Positions 30,386 to 39,801 are shown, counted from the first letter of the stretch. The stretch is DNA of 64,000 bases from DATMER01 sp963844885 (GCA_963844885.1 CAWJQA010000010.1:379240-443239), one strand, 5' to 3'. Numbers and translations: made by a program. Notes: a model not told the origin generated them from the letters alone.

Positions 30386-30856
30386 ATGGCCAGGCCCGAA
30401 GAGACGAACCGGAAGATTGCCGAAGATGAAGTGAAGGTGTTTCTCGACCGCTTTTCCAGCCTCTATGAGAAGGCGGACGACGGCTTCTTCGATCTCTTTG
30501 CTCCCAATGCGAGCGTGTTCACCGTTTCGTCGCCGACACTCATCGACGGTCGCGACAAGTTCAAAAAAGGGTTCGCGCCGCATCTGACGCGGGACAGCAA
30601 GCGAGTGTCGCAGATTCTCTCGCCGGAGATCCAGATCTTCGGTGATACGGCACTGGTGACCTATCACAACCGGATTCAACTCGACAGCAAGTCGTTCGAC
30701 CTGCGCTCGTCGCTGGTTCTCCACAAGAACGACAAAGGCGCTCTCAACGTGACGCATCTCCACAACTCCCCCTCGGCCGGCCGGTCGCTCGAGGACGTCG
30801 TGCTATTGGAAGAGCGGGTCGCCACGGTCATCAGCGCGGTCGGAACGCCGAAGTAG
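30386..30856 (+). CDS. NTF2/SnoaL-fold protein with C-terminal VGTPK repeat tail, candidate leader-fused precursor
   Basis: A 156-residue protein; AGAAGGGA lies before the ATG at 30386. Residues about 10-130 are an NTF2 fold (EVKVFLDRFSSLYEKADDGFFDLF, IQIFGDTALVTYHNRI, ALNVTHLHNSP). The last 22 residues begin LEDVVLLEERVATV and end SAVGTPK. They match the repeat unit of the 51-residue peptide at 41,782-41,937 at 14 of 22 positions, including E-D, L-E-E, V-A-T-V and V-G-T-P-K at the extreme C-terminus. Proteins that carry a folded leader and a modifiable tail are known among RiPPs (nitrile-hydratase-like leaders of proteusins), so this could be a precursor or a carrier. That role is inference. 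Confidence 0.85.
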   Translation: MARPEETNRKIAEDEVKVFLDRFSSLYEKADDGFFDLFAPNASVFTVSSPTLIDGRDKFKKGFAPHLTRDSKRVSQILSPEIQIFGDTALVTYHNRIQLDSKSFDLRSSLVLHKNDKGALNVTHLHNSPSAGRSLEDVVLLEERVATVISAVGTPK

Positions 30857-30973
30857 CCTGCTCTTCACCCCGTCCGCAAGCCTCCGGCGGTGGACAGTTC
30901 CTCCGTTGTCTCATAGAATCGCGCGTATTGATCCAGAAGAGACGGAGGGACTGCCACTCCGGAGGAGGCGCGC

Positions 30974-32377
30974 GTGAAGAGCCGTTGTTTCGTTCTGGGC
31001 CTCGACTGCCTGGGGCCGGAGGTGATCGCTCCCGAGTCGCTTACGGAGTTGCCCAACCTGCGACGCCTCGTGGCCGAGGGCCTCTCCGGACCACTGGAGA
31101 GCACCCTGCCGCCGATCACGGTGCCCGCCTGGAGCTCGATGATGTCCGGCCGGGATCCGGGTGAGCTGGGGGTATACGGCTTCAAGAACCGCCGGAGTTA
31201 CGACTATGGCGATCTCCTCTTTGCGACTTCCGGCATGGTCCGCTTCCCGCGCGTGTGGGATTTCGTAGGCCAGGCCGGCGGGCAGTCGATCGTCATCGGC
31301 GTGCCCCAGACCTCGCCGCCGCCACCCGTCCAGGGCGTGCTGATCTCCGGTTTCGAATCCGAAGGCGTCGATCTCGCGGACGGGGCCGCCTTCGCGCGCC
31401 CGCCGGAGATCGCCGCCGAGATCCGTTCGGTGGTCGGCGACTACCTCTTCGACGTCGACAACTTCCGCAACATCCCGCGCCAGGAGGTGCTCGACAAAGC
31501 GTACCGAATGACGGAGGTGCGCTGTCGCCTCATGGTGCATCTGCTCCGGACGCGGCCGTGGGATTTCGCCATGCTGTGCGAGATCGCGCCGGACCGCCTG
31601 CATCACTGCTTCTGGAGCGATCACGATCCGAAGCACCGCCGCCACCAGTCCGGCTCGCCGTACCGCACCGCGATCCGCGACTACTACCGTTTCGTGGACG
31701 AATGGATCGGCCGGCTGCTGGAGCAGATGCCGTCCGGCTGCACCTTCCTGGTGGTCTCCGACCACGGCGCCAAGGCCATGGACGGTGGGGTATGCATCAA
31801 CGAGGTGCTGCGCCAGGCGGGTTGGCTGACGCTCAAGGAAGAGCCCAAGGAGCCCGGACCCCTGCGGCCCCGGGATGTGGACTGGAGCCGCACGCGGGCT
31901 TGGGGCGAGGGTGGGTATTACGCCCGCATCTTCCTCAATGTGCAGGGCCGCGAGCCGCAGGGGATCGTCCCCTTCGAACAGCGGGACGAGGCGCGCCGCG
32001 AGCTCACCGAGCTGCTCCGCTCGATCCCGCTGCCGGACGGCCCCACGCTGACCAACCGCGTGGTCTGGCCGGAGCATGCCTTCCGCGCGGTGCGGGGGCT
32101 CGCTCCCGATCTCATCGTCCTGTTCGCGGACCTGAGCTGGCGCAGCCTCGGCACGGTCGGCCACGGGCGGCTCTGGCTGGTGGGCAACGACACCGGGGTC
32201 GACGAAGCCAATCACGCCCAGGACGGCATGTATCTTCTTCATGGTGCGGGCGTGCCCGCTGGCCACCGCCGCGCCTCGATCCTGGACATTGCGCCGACCC
32301 TGCTTGACGTCCTGGGACTGGAAGCGCCGGGAGACCTCACCGGATCGAGCCTGCTCGGCTCAGCGCACACCGCCTGA
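30974..32377 (+). CDS. alkaline phosphatase superfamily enzyme (type I phosphodiesterase/nucleotide pyrophosphatase-like)
   Basis: A 467-residue protein that starts at GTG 30974 behind GGAGGAGG. The first metal site is FVLGLDCLGPEVI, the nucleophile Thr is in STLPPITVPAWSSMMSGRDPGELGVYGF (pattern PPxTxPAWxSMxTG), and metal ligands follow in AMLCEIAPDRLHH and FLVVSDHGAKAMDGG; a last His lies in EANHAQDGMY. Family members hydrolyse phosphodiesters, phosphonates or pyrophosphates. A homologue lies in the minus-strand peptide operon. No signal peptide is present, so it acts in the cytoplasm. Confidence 0.9.
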   Translation: MKSRCFVLGLDCLGPEVIAPESLTELPNLRRLVAEGLSGPLESTLPPITVPAWSSMMSGRDPGELGVYGFKNRRSYDYGDLLFATSGMVRFPRVWDFVGQAGGQSIVIGVPQTSPPPPVQGVLISGFESEGVDLADGAAFARPPEIAAEIRSVVGDYLFDVDNFRNIPRQEVLDKAYRMTEVRCRLMVHLLRTRPWDFAMLCEIAPDRLHHCFWSDHDPKHRRHQSGSPYRTAIRDYYRFVDEWIGRLLEQMPSGCTFLVVSDHGAKAMDGGVCINEVLRQAGWLTLKEEPKEPGPLRPRDVDWSRTRAWGEGGYYARIFLNVQGREPQGIVPFEQRDEARRELTELLRSIPLPDGPTLTNRVVWPEHAFRAVRGLAPDLIVLFADLSWRSLGTVGHGRLWLVGNDTGVDEANHAQDGMYLLHGAGVPAGHRRASILDIAPTLLDVLGLEAPGDLTGSSLLGSAHTA

Positions 32378-32396
32378 TCAGAGAGGAGCCGTTGCC

Positions 32397-32930
32397 ATGG
32401 AAGTCGTCATCGCCAGCCTGACCGTTCCCGATCTGGAAGAGGTGAAGCGCCAGGGGGCGTCGCACGCCACTCTGGGTCTCCTCGTGAATGGTGGCTCTCA
32501 CTGCACGGTGGAGTCGGCGGGCATGACGGAGATCTTCGCCGCCGCCCGTGCAGCAGCCGCGGAAGCCGGCCTTGCCCTCACCGATTCGGCCGATCCCGCC
32601 TCGCTGCCTGCCGGCCAGGGAGGGCTCACCCTGCTCGGCGCCGAAGCCGCCGCAGCCGACCTGGTACGGATGGGGGAGCGCGCCGCGGTCTGTCTCCTCC
32701 TGGGTGATGGCACCGGCAAGCCGATGGCCGTGCTCTATGGCCGTAGCCTGCCGGCCCTGGGAGCCGTCTCACCCTGCACACTCCTGGACCTCCAAACCAC
32801 CTGGATCTCCTTGGCTGGAGGGATGCCACCCCAGGGCGGTCGCCACCTGCTCCACGAGCAGCCCGAGGTCTGGGACCCCGACATCGAACGGCAGTTGACC
32901 CACCGCCTGCGCCAGCTTTACGGCGAATGA
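32397..32930 (+). CDS. protein of unknown function
   Basis: A 177-residue protein with AGAGGAG before the ATG at 32397, 20 bases after the phosphatase-superfamily gene and probably cotranscribed. It begins MEVVIASLTVPDLEEVKRQG and contains an Ala-rich helical part (IFAAARAAAAEAGLAL) and later AAVCLLLGDGTGKPMAVLYGRSL. I do not recognise it. Its 3' end overlaps the convergent BtrH-like gene by 13 bases. Confidence 0.6.
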   Translation: MEVVIASLTVPDLEEVKRQGASHATLGLLVNGGSHCTVESAGMTEIFAAARAAAAEAGLALTDSADPASLPAGQGGLTLLGAEAAAADLVRMGERAAVCLLLGDGTGKPMAVLYGRSLPALGAVSPCTLLDLQTTWISLAGGMPPQGGRHLLHEQPEVWDPDIERQLTHRLRQLYGE

Positions 32931-33952
32931 TCCGGCTCGGGTGTCTGATAGCGGGAGAGCGCTGCGAGCAGGCGCTCCTCGTTGGCGCAGGCCCGAGCGA
33001 GCTGATCGCGGATGAACGCGTCGTATTCGGGCCGCCGCACGCGGATGGTCTTGGCCAGGACATCCATCGCCGCCTGCATGTGGCCCAGCTTCGTGCGATA
33101 GGTCGCGACCTCTGCCTGGAGCTCGGCGTCGCCGGTGAGGTGCGCGGCGTTGCGCAGGAAGACCCCGAGGTAGAGCCGTGAGCTGAGCTCCGGGCGCAGC
33201 AGCAGGCTGGCCCCCCGGCGTACTTCGACCGTCTCTTCGTTGGTCAGCGGTGCTGCCAGTTTGCCTTCAAGCCATTGCTGGAACTTCCGTAGCGCCTGGA
33301 TGCCGTACTCCCCGCGTGTGTCGGAACGTGGGGTGGCCATCTCGTCCCGGAGCCAGCCGAGCCGCTCGCGCGCCCAGGCCGCCGCGTCGTCCACCTGCGG
33401 CGGGTCGACCTCGACGCTGAACCAGACGCCGCGCACCGGGTTGCCGGCGAAGAGCGGTTCGCGGTTGACGTCGAGCGGCGCGTCCGAATAACGGGAGAGC
33501 TCCAACTCCGCCCTGGGAACGAGTCCTTCGGCGCTCGGCCGCCAGCCGTCGAGGACGCTGATGTGGTCCGCATCGGGGCCGGGGCGCAGGAGCGCCGAAC
33601 GGACGCTGCGGATCTTCCGGTAGGCGGGCCGGAAGTGGAAGAAGTAGGCGTCGATGCCGGCGATCGCCGGCCTGCCGCTCGCGAGGTGATCGTAGAGAGA
33701 GACCTCGGCGTCGCCCTCGTGCCGTGCGATGCGCAGGCCTCCCCTCTGCTCCAGGGCGGTGAGGATCGGTGTGGGGTTGAGCGGCAGGCTGAGCTCGCAG
33801 AGCTTGAGGAGACTCAAGGACGGCAGGCCGAACGACCAGCGCAGGCCGAGCAGGAGGGTCGCCGCTCGCGGGGCCTGTTCCGTCGCGAGCCGCTCGGCAT
33901 AGGAGTACAACGTCGTGGCCGTACGCGCCGGCGCCGGTGGGAGGTCGCTCAC
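32918..33952 (-). CDS. BtrH-like (C39-peptidase-fold) acyltransferase candidate
   Basis: A 344-residue protein with the layout of the butirosin BtrH_N plus DUF4872 family. Visible elements: LLLGLRWSFGLPSLSLLKLCELSL near residues 33-56 with the only early Cys, YRKIRSVRSALLRPGP, and DHISVLDGW, the expected catalytic His/Asp region. BtrH moves an acyl group from an acyl carrier protein to an aminoglycoside amine. In this cluster the carrier domain of the A-T-R enzyme could be a donor (inference). It is the last gene of the minus-strand operon, 23 bases after TldE. The assignment is by pattern only. Confidence 0.65.
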   Translation of the reverse strand: MSDLPPAPARTATTLYSYAERLATEQAPRAATLLLGLRWSFGLPSLSLLKLCELSLPLNPTPILTALEQRGGLRIARHEGDAEVSLYDHLASGRPAIAGIDAYFFHFRPAYRKIRSVRSALLRPGPDADHISVLDGWRPSAEGLVPRAELELSRYSDAPLDVNREPLFAGNPVRGVWFSVEVDPPQVDDAAAWARERLGWLRDEMATPRSDTRGEYGIQALRKFQQWLEGKLAAPLTNEETVEVRRGASLLLRPELSSRLYLGVFLRNAAHLTGDAELQAEVATYRTKLGHMQAAMDVLAKTIRVRRPEYDAFIRDQLARACANEERLLAALSRYQTPEPDHSP

Positions 33953-33974
33953 GGTTTACCTCGGTGGGAATCGG

Positions 33975-35042
33975 TCATGAGCCTTGCTGGACCCCGGCGA
34001 CGTCGCCGAAGGTGAGGCCGGTCACCAGGGTGGGGGCATGGCCGTAGCCGTCGCCCTCGATCGGATCCTCGTCGACCGCGGCGGCGGCGGGACCGCTCGC
34101 TCCCCGGATGTGTGCGAGGACTTCCCAGGGATCGAGCTGAAGCGCCACGGTGGCCGTGACGGCCAGGCGCTCGCCGTGCGGCCCGAGACAGGAGAGGTCA
34201 GCATGGAAGGGGACCGGCCCGCTGCGGGGCCCCACCCGCACGCGCCAGGAGTCGACGAGAACCGCGGGCACAGGCGACAGCGCCGTTCGGCTGCACCTCA
34301 CGGCGAGGTTTCTGCGGTTGAAATGGGTGGCCGCGGCGAGCGGGCGCAGCGCCCGCTCCGGCCGGGTGAGCAGGAAGAAAAGGAGGTCCACGTCGTCTCC
34401 GGCGTGCTCCTCGCGGTTGCACCAGCGGCCGTCCTCGATCAACGTGCGGTCCGGCGACGCAGTGCCGTCGCCCTCGAAGGGGTGGTGCTGCGGGGGATAG
34501 GGCGAGGCGGCGGTGTCGAGGACCGTGATCCCGGGGGCCTCGGTCTGGCTCTGGGCGGCTACGTGGCTGCCGGTCACCTCCAGGGCATAGGAGACCAGGG
34601 ACAGCACCGCCGATGGTGCCAGCACGACCGGCAGCGCAGAGTCGATCTCCTCGGCGGCTCGGACACCGGTCCACGGGGAGTCGAAGGGTGCCGCGGCTCC
34701 GCCGTTCTCATGCACCCCCAGGATGACGCCGCGGCAGCTTGCCATGCGGTAGCCGCGCGCGAAGAGAGGGATCTCCTCGCCGTTGCGGCGCAACAGCGAG
34801 CGCACCTCTCCGGCTTCGACCGCGAGGTGGCCGCGCAGGGGCTCGGGCAGGCGTGCGGCGGTCTCTTGCAGACACGCGACGGCGCTCCGCTCCAGGTCGG
34901 CCGGCTGCTGGCGCGCGGACGCGAAGCGGACATCGAGCCCGCTGCCCGTCTCGACGGCCACCTCGACGCTGGAGCTTGCGAGGGGAGCCGAGGTCATCGC
35001 CCGTGCCAGGGCGAGCGCGCGCACCGTCCAGAGTCCGGTCAC
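33975..35042 (-). CDS. TldE/PmbA-like protein
   Basis: A 355-residue protein starting at a GTG (35042) that overlaps the TldD stop as GTGA; a longer frame to 35408 is a shadow of TldD. The fold pattern fits the TldE (PmbA) partner: variable N-terminal half, then LPVVLAPSAVLSLVSYALE and a C-terminal PTLVTGLTFGDVAGV. TldE proteins lack the metal motif and pair with TldD to form a protease that cuts unfolded peptides, including microcin B17 leader. It is more divergent than usual, as expected for a copy dedicated to one substrate. Confidence 0.8.
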   Translation of the reverse strand: MTGLWTVRALALARAMTSAPLASSSVEVAVETGSGLDVRFASARQQPADLERSAVACLQETAARLPEPLRGHLAVEAGEVRSLLRRNGEEIPLFARGYRMASCRGVILGVHENGGAAAPFDSPWTGVRAAEEIDSALPVVLAPSAVLSLVSYALEVTGSHVAAQSQTEAPGITVLDTAASPYPPQHHPFEGDGTASPDRTLIEDGRWCNREEHAGDDVDLLFFLLTRPERALRPLAAATHFNRRNLAVRCSRTALSPVPAVLVDSWRVRVGPRSGPVPFHADLSCLGPHGERLAVTATVALQLDPWEVLAHIRGASGPAAAAVDEDPIEGDGYGHAPTLVTGLTFGDVAGVQQGS

Positions 35043-36280
35043 GGGTGTGTCCTCAGCGCGTCCATGCGGATCGCGGGCGCCCGCGTGCCGACATCGTAGA
35101 GGAGCTGTCCTTCCTTGCCGCACATGGCGTTGCGATTGTAGACCGCGACATCGCCCAACTCGGAGGCGCGGGTGAGAACGACCCGGTCCTCGTCGAGGAC
35201 TCCGCCGCTGAAATAGCGGCCGGTCCGCCGCCCTGAAAGGACTTCCTCGGCGAGCCTCACCTGTGCCTCCAGGCGGAAGCCGAAGCCATAGCCGTAGGCG
35301 AGGGAATGGATGTAGAGGCCGTCGCCCATGCGTTCGAGCATCTCCGGCTCGCTTGCCTCCCCCGGATCGCAGACCAGGTTCGACATGCGGGGGAATGGGG
35401 GGCTCCACATCGAGTCGGCGCGCGCGTTGCCGGTCGGCGCGACGCCCATGGCGCGCGCGCTGGCGATCGAGTGCAAGAGCTGGAGCATGCGGCCGTCGCG
35501 CACCAACTCAGTGGCTCCCTGGACGAGCACGCCGTCGTCGTCGACCGCGTAATGGGCGGCCCCGCCTTCGGCCAGAGGGTCGTCGCGCAGGCTGAAGATC
35601 TCCGTCGCGATGCGAAAGCCGAGGCGGTGGCTCAGGTTGGCCCGGCCCTCCGGAGCCGCCTCGGTGAAGTGGCCTACAGCCTCGTGGACGAGGACGGCTG
35701 CCGCCGGCGGGGCCAGAACGGCGGAGACAATCCCGCCGGGGAGCGGCTGCGAGCGGTTGATGCAGTCGAGCATCCGCGCGAAGTCCCCGGTCGCGGTTTC
35801 GTGCTCCAGGTCGGAGACCCCCGAGCCGCACCCGCTCAGGCCCACGGGGACGACGTGGCCGTTGGGCGTCACGGCGTTGCCCAGCAGGGCCCAGACCCGG
35901 GATTCGGCCAAGATTCCAGGTTGGCCCGGCTGGCCGTCGGCGAGGACGATTTTCACCGAGCTCTTGGTGAGGTACTGCACCCGGCAGCGACCGCTCCAGC
36001 TCCGCACGAGCGCGAGGGCGGCCCGCTGCGCCTCCCCGGAGTCCGCCGGCTCGACCGGCTCCGGCAGACGGAAGCCCCAGGTGGGCGGCGGAGGGCCGCT
36101 GAAGACGAAGGTGGCGCCATCTTCGCCGACCACCCGGCCGCCTTCGAACGAGCAGGTCTGGGCGTCAGCGTGCCCGGGACGTGAGGAGTCGACCGTCACG
36201 TAGAGGAGGCGGCTCCTCTCCAGGCGGCGGATCTCCCCGTGCCCGTCTGTGCGGGCGTGAACCGCGGAAGACTGGACCAT
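35039..36280 (-). CDS. TldD-like zinc metalloprotease
   Basis: A 413-residue protein. The metal motif HExxxH is intact at residues 199-204 (LVHEAVGHFTEA), and the C-terminal signature CGKEGQLLYDVGTRAPAIRM is that of TldD. TldD/TldE is an exoprotease-like complex that removes leader peptides from ribosomal natural products such as microcin B17. The position, in one operon with two radical SAM enzymes and the repeat peptide, points to leader removal here. The translation start at 36280 follows a perfect 15-bp palindrome. Confidence 0.9.
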   Translation of the reverse strand: MVQSSAVHARTDGHGEIRRLERSRLLYVTVDSSRPGHADAQTCSFEGGRVVGEDGATFVFSGPPPPTWGFRLPEPVEPADSGEAQRAALALVRSWSGRCRVQYLTKSSVKIVLADGQPGQPGILAESRVWALLGNAVTPNGHVVPVGLSGCGSGVSDLEHETATGDFARMLDCINRSQPLPGGIVSAVLAPPAAAVLVHEAVGHFTEAAPEGRANLSHRLGFRIATEIFSLRDDPLAEGGAAHYAVDDDGVLVQGATELVRDGRMLQLLHSIASARAMGVAPTGNARADSMWSPPFPRMSNLVCDPGEASEPEMLERMGDGLYIHSLAYGYGFGFRLEAQVRLAEEVLSGRRTGRYFSGGVLDEDRVVLTRASELGDVAVYNRNAMCGKEGQLLYDVGTRAPAIRMDALRTHP

Positions 36281-36297
36281 GAGATCTTACCCGCGGC

Positions 36298-36329
36298 CCC
36301 CTGCAGGCAGGCGGGCCTGCCTGCAGGGG
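36298..36329. repeat. perfect 15-bp inverted repeat in the operon
   Basis: CCCCTGCAGGCAGGC (36298-36312) is exactly repeated in reverse complement at 36315-36329, with a two-base centre. It sits between the B12 radical SAM gene and TldD on the minus strand. It may be an operator, an attenuating hairpin or an RNA-processing site. The core CCTGCCTGCAGG recurs at 41994-42005, upstream of the peptide gene. Confidence 0.85.
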
Positions 36330-36342
36330 CATCGCATGGAGG

Positions 36343-38364
36343 TCAAGAGGAACGCACCTCGCTCAGCAACCCGACGCGGGCGAGCGTCTGGATTGCCGGA
36401 AGATGGACTGCGATGGCCGACTCTTCCGGAGACTCGGTGAGGCCGCTGATCAAACTCTGCACGGTGACCGGGCTCTTGGCGCGCTCGATCAGGTGCTTGG
36501 TCCGGTCGCCGACCTGCAGCGTGGTGAGCTGGTCGTCCGCCGTCTTGTACACCAGAACCCAACGGCGGTCCTTCGCCAACGCTTCGTCGGGCGACCGCCG
36601 GGCGAGGAGCGCCTGGATGTCGTGCTCGAACTCGGAGGCGAGGAAGTCGGCGTTCTGCTGCACCATGGCGCCGGGCCCGATCGCCGCGACCTCCTCGGCC
36701 ATGGGTACTCCGACGTTTTTGGGGGCGGAGAGGTAGCGGCCGTCGAGCTTCATCTTCTCGTAGCGCACCAGATCCACGAGCGCACCGGTCTTGATCCCGA
36801 GGCGCTCCATCTCCAGGGTGACGAACTCGAGCAGGTCGTCGGCTTCGGCCTGATGGCGGAAGAAGGTGCCGGGCCGGCGCTTCTCGTTGTAGTCCTCGAT
36901 CCAGTCCACCCAGCGCTCATAGAAGCTGAGCGGCTCCTCGTAGTGCTTGAGGAGGTGGGGCCACAGCGAGCGCAGCATGGAGAGGCGGGCCGAGACTTCT
37001 TCGCTCGCGTCGACGTAACGCGCGGGCAGCTCCGGGCTCTTGTAGCGGTAGGTGCTGGCAAAGACGTTCGGGTTGTCTTTCTTGAGATCGAGCCCGGGCG
37101 CCATGGCGGCCTCCGTGAGCGGCAGGTCGTAGTATTCGGCGGGGCGGTCGAGATGCGGCACGCCGAAACGTTTGTACATCGGCGACTCGGGGAACGGCGA
37201 GAGCGAGAACAGGTGGGCGCGGAAGCCGCCCACCTCGAGGTACTCGAAGTAGCGCTTCAGGGTATCGCCCAGGGTTCTCTTCGTCTCGAAGGGGTAGCCC
37301 AGGATGAAGCCGGTCACCGGCCGGATGCCGACTTCGGCGGTCTTCTGCACGATGGTACGGCTCCACTCGAGGTCGAGATCCTTGTCGATCGTCTTCTGCA
37401 ACTCCTGCGAGCCGGTCTCGATCCCGTAGTAGATCTCGACACAGCCGGCCTCGGCGAGCTTTTCCAGAATCTCAGGGTCGATGATGTCGGTGCGGGTGCT
37501 GCAGGTCCACTGCATGTGGAGCGGGTTCTTGATCAGGTGGTCGCAGAACTGCAGGGTCCAGGAGCGGTCGCAGGTGAAGATGTCGTGCGAGAAGTTGACC
37601 TGGTTACGCCCGTAGACGTCACGCATCAGCACCGCCTCCTCGACGATGCGCTCGGTCGACTTCATGCGGTACTGGCGCTTCCAGAACGGTGCCGTGGCGC
37701 AGAAGGCGCACTTGAACGGACAGCCGCGGCCCACGTCGAGGTAGAGCGGGGCGCCGGCCGCCATGTCGTAGGCCTCGAAGGCCGGAATGGGGAGCAGGTC
37801 GAGGTTGTCCTCCATGGCGCGGGCGGGGTTCTCGACCACCTTGCCGCCGTCGCGCCAGGTGAGGCTCAGAATGTCGGACGCCTTCCGCTTTCCCTGCAGG
37901 TGCTCGATCAGCTCCCCGAAAGCCTGCTCGCCCTCGCTGCGTACGATGTAGTCGATGAACGGGAAGGTCTCGAGCAGCAGCGACGCCATGGGGGTCGAAG
38001 CCGGCCCGCCGAGGCAGACCTTGACGCCCGGCCGGCGGCTCTTCACCCGCTGGGCGGTGATGACGGTGTGATGGAGCGAATCGGCATCCGTCATCAGTCC
38101 GACGAAATCGTCGTCCTGGTCCAGGATCGTGTCCACGAGATGCTCATAGAACTCGTCGTCGTTCGGAATCTTGCCGGCGTTGATGAGGCCGTTGACCTCG
38201 GTCACCCGGATGTCCGCGCCGAGGTTGAGCTTGTCGGCGTAGGCCTTGAGCGACAGCAGCCCGACCGGAACGAAGCTCATCATCTGAAACGGGTCACCTT
38301 CGCCCATGTCCGGAGACATACCGCCATGGTGCAAATGGAGACTTGAGGACAGAGAGATCTTCAT
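36343..38364 (-). CDS. B12-binding-type radical SAM enzyme with C-terminal winged-helix (RRE-like) region
   Basis: A 673-residue protein. Residues 1-195 have the layout of a cobalamin-binding domain (VKVCLGGPASTPMASLLLETFPFIDYIVRSEGE) but I do not see the base-off DxHxxG motif. The radical SAM cluster motif CxxxCxxC is C215, C219, C222 (GRGCPFKCAFC), followed by YYGIETGSQE and GFILGYPFET. The last 80 residues (RRWVLVYKTADDQLTTLQVGD, ending TLARVGLLSEV) look like a PqqD-type winged helix that binds leader peptides. Family members do methylations, couplings and cyclisations. It follows the SPASM gene by 31 bases in the peptide operon. Confidence 0.88.
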   Translation of the reverse strand: MKISLSSSLHLHHGGMSPDMGEGDPFQMMSFVPVGLLSLKAYADKLNLGADIRVTEVNGLINAGKIPNDDEFYEHLVDTILDQDDDFVGLMTDADSLHHTVITAQRVKSRRPGVKVCLGGPASTPMASLLLETFPFIDYIVRSEGEQAFGELIEHLQGKRKASDILSLTWRDGGKVVENPARAMEDNLDLLPIPAFEAYDMAAGAPLYLDVGRGCPFKCAFCATAPFWKRQYRMKSTERIVEEAVLMRDVYGRNQVNFSHDIFTCDRSWTLQFCDHLIKNPLHMQWTCSTRTDIIDPEILEKLAEAGCVEIYYGIETGSQELQKTIDKDLDLEWSRTIVQKTAEVGIRPVTGFILGYPFETKRTLGDTLKRYFEYLEVGGFRAHLFSLSPFPESPMYKRFGVPHLDRPAEYYDLPLTEAAMAPGLDLKKDNPNVFASTYRYKSPELPARYVDASEEVSARLSMLRSLWPHLLKHYEEPLSFYERWVDWIEDYNEKRRPGTFFRHQAEADDLLEFVTLEMERLGIKTGALVDLVRYEKMKLDGRYLSAPKNVGVPMAEEVAAIGPGAMVQQNADFLASEFEHDIQALLARRSPDEALAKDRRWVLVYKTADDQLTTLQVGDRTKHLIERAKSPVTVQSLISGLTESPEESAIAVHLPAIQTLARVGLLSEVRSS

Positions 38365-38395
38365 CGCTTCCCCTTTTGGAACAGGATCCGGATTT

Positions 38396-39801
38396 CTATG
38401 TCTTGGACCGGCCGCCGATATTGACGAGCTTGTCCGTCGGTGGAGGAATCAGGTGGTTCAGGTTCATCTCCTGCTGCTTTTGAAGGGCTTCGATCGCTTC
38501 CATCTTGACCTGCTCGGCATAGATGCGCGGGTGCTCATTGACCTCCAGCCGGAAAAGCTCTTCGCGGCGCAGGAGGCTCTGGCGCTGGAACTCGGAGACG
38601 CCGCAACCATCGATGACTCCGTTGAGGGCGTAGGAGCTGCCGGGGCAGCGGCCGGTGCAGAAATACTCGTCGCTGTTGATCGAGCACCCCTCGCAGGTCT
38701 TGCTGAGGAAGTTCTTCCACGTGATGCCGCGGATTCCCCAGGTGTCGTCGTTCCAGATCTCGGCGAAGGATTCTCGAGCAGGTTGCCGCCGGCGAGGATC
38801 TTGCCGCCGGAGCAGTTGCTGCACGGAAAGACCGTGCCGTCCGAGGTGACATAGCATACACCGCGCCCGCTCATGCAGCGCCGCATCGTGTAGACCATGG
38901 TGATGAGGAAGTTGAAGACCTTGCCGGAGCAGAGCCCGAGCTCGCGGTCCTTGATGCGCTCCCATTTCTCCTCGGTAACCCAGAACCGCGCCGCCTTCTC
39001 GACGTCGCCCACCTGGTTCTGCAGCTCGGTGTAGAGCTTGCCGCGCCCCATCGGGACGAAAGGTACGCTGCGCAGGCTTATCTCGTTGTCGATAGCAAAA
39101 TTGATGAAGTTTTGCAGATCGTCCAGGTTGTCGTGGGTGGTCGTGGACATGATGCTCGTGTTGAAACCGAAGCTGCGGATCTGCAACAGCTTGCGGGTCA
39201 CGGCCTCGAAGTCGTCCTCGCCGGTCGCGGCGCCGGCGCCGTGGATGCCGTCGAGGCTGACGCTGATGATCACGTCATCCTGCGGGATCTGCTCGAGCGT
39301 ATTCTCGCTCAGCGGCATGCCGTTCGAGGCGATGGCGACCGTGAAGCCGAGACGGTGCGCGTGATGCACGATCTTCATGAAGTCGGGATGGATCGACGGC
39401 TCGCCGCCGGTGAGCACGACCGAAAAGACGCCCATCTCGGCCCACTCATCGAGCAGCCGGAGGATGCGCTCGGTGGGCATTTCGACCTCGCGCGGCGCAC
39501 CGGCTTCGACGAAGCAGTGCGGGCAGCGCAGGTTGCAGGCGCGCGTCAGCTCGACCCAGGCCATGAGGGGGGCGGAGAAGTGGAACTCCGTCGGAACCTG
39601 GAGCCGGGTCACCAGGTGAGGTTTGCATTCGTCGTAGGAGGACCCTTCTTTGAGCAGGGGCTCGACCGAGGGCTCGAACATGCCGACCCTCCCGTTGGGG
39701 AAGGCGGCGAGGAAGCCGAACTCTTCTCGACGGTAACGGAGAACCGGGCGGCATTTGTCCGGCAGCGACGGAATGTGCTCAGCCTTGTAGGGGACCAGCA
39801 T
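38396..39801 (-). CDS. radical SAM/SPASM peptide maturase with N-terminal RRE, one-base frameshift
   Basis: About 468 codons. Residues 15-60 (RPVLRYRREEFGFLAAFPNG, SVEPLLKEGSS) resemble a PqqD-like RRE. The radical SAM motif is C89, C93, C96 (RACNLRCPHCF), followed by VVLTGGEPSIHPD and SVSLDGIHG. A C-terminal SPASM-type part supplies further Cys: RGVCYVTSDGTVFPCSNCSG, then, after a one-base change near 38775, CEGCSINSDEYFCTGRCPG. Both parts are well conserved, so the break is probably a sequence error. The last stop is at 38396. SPASM enzymes of this kind modify ribosomal peptides. The ATG at 39801 seems to lie inside the end of the phosphatase-superfamily gene. Confidence 0.87.
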
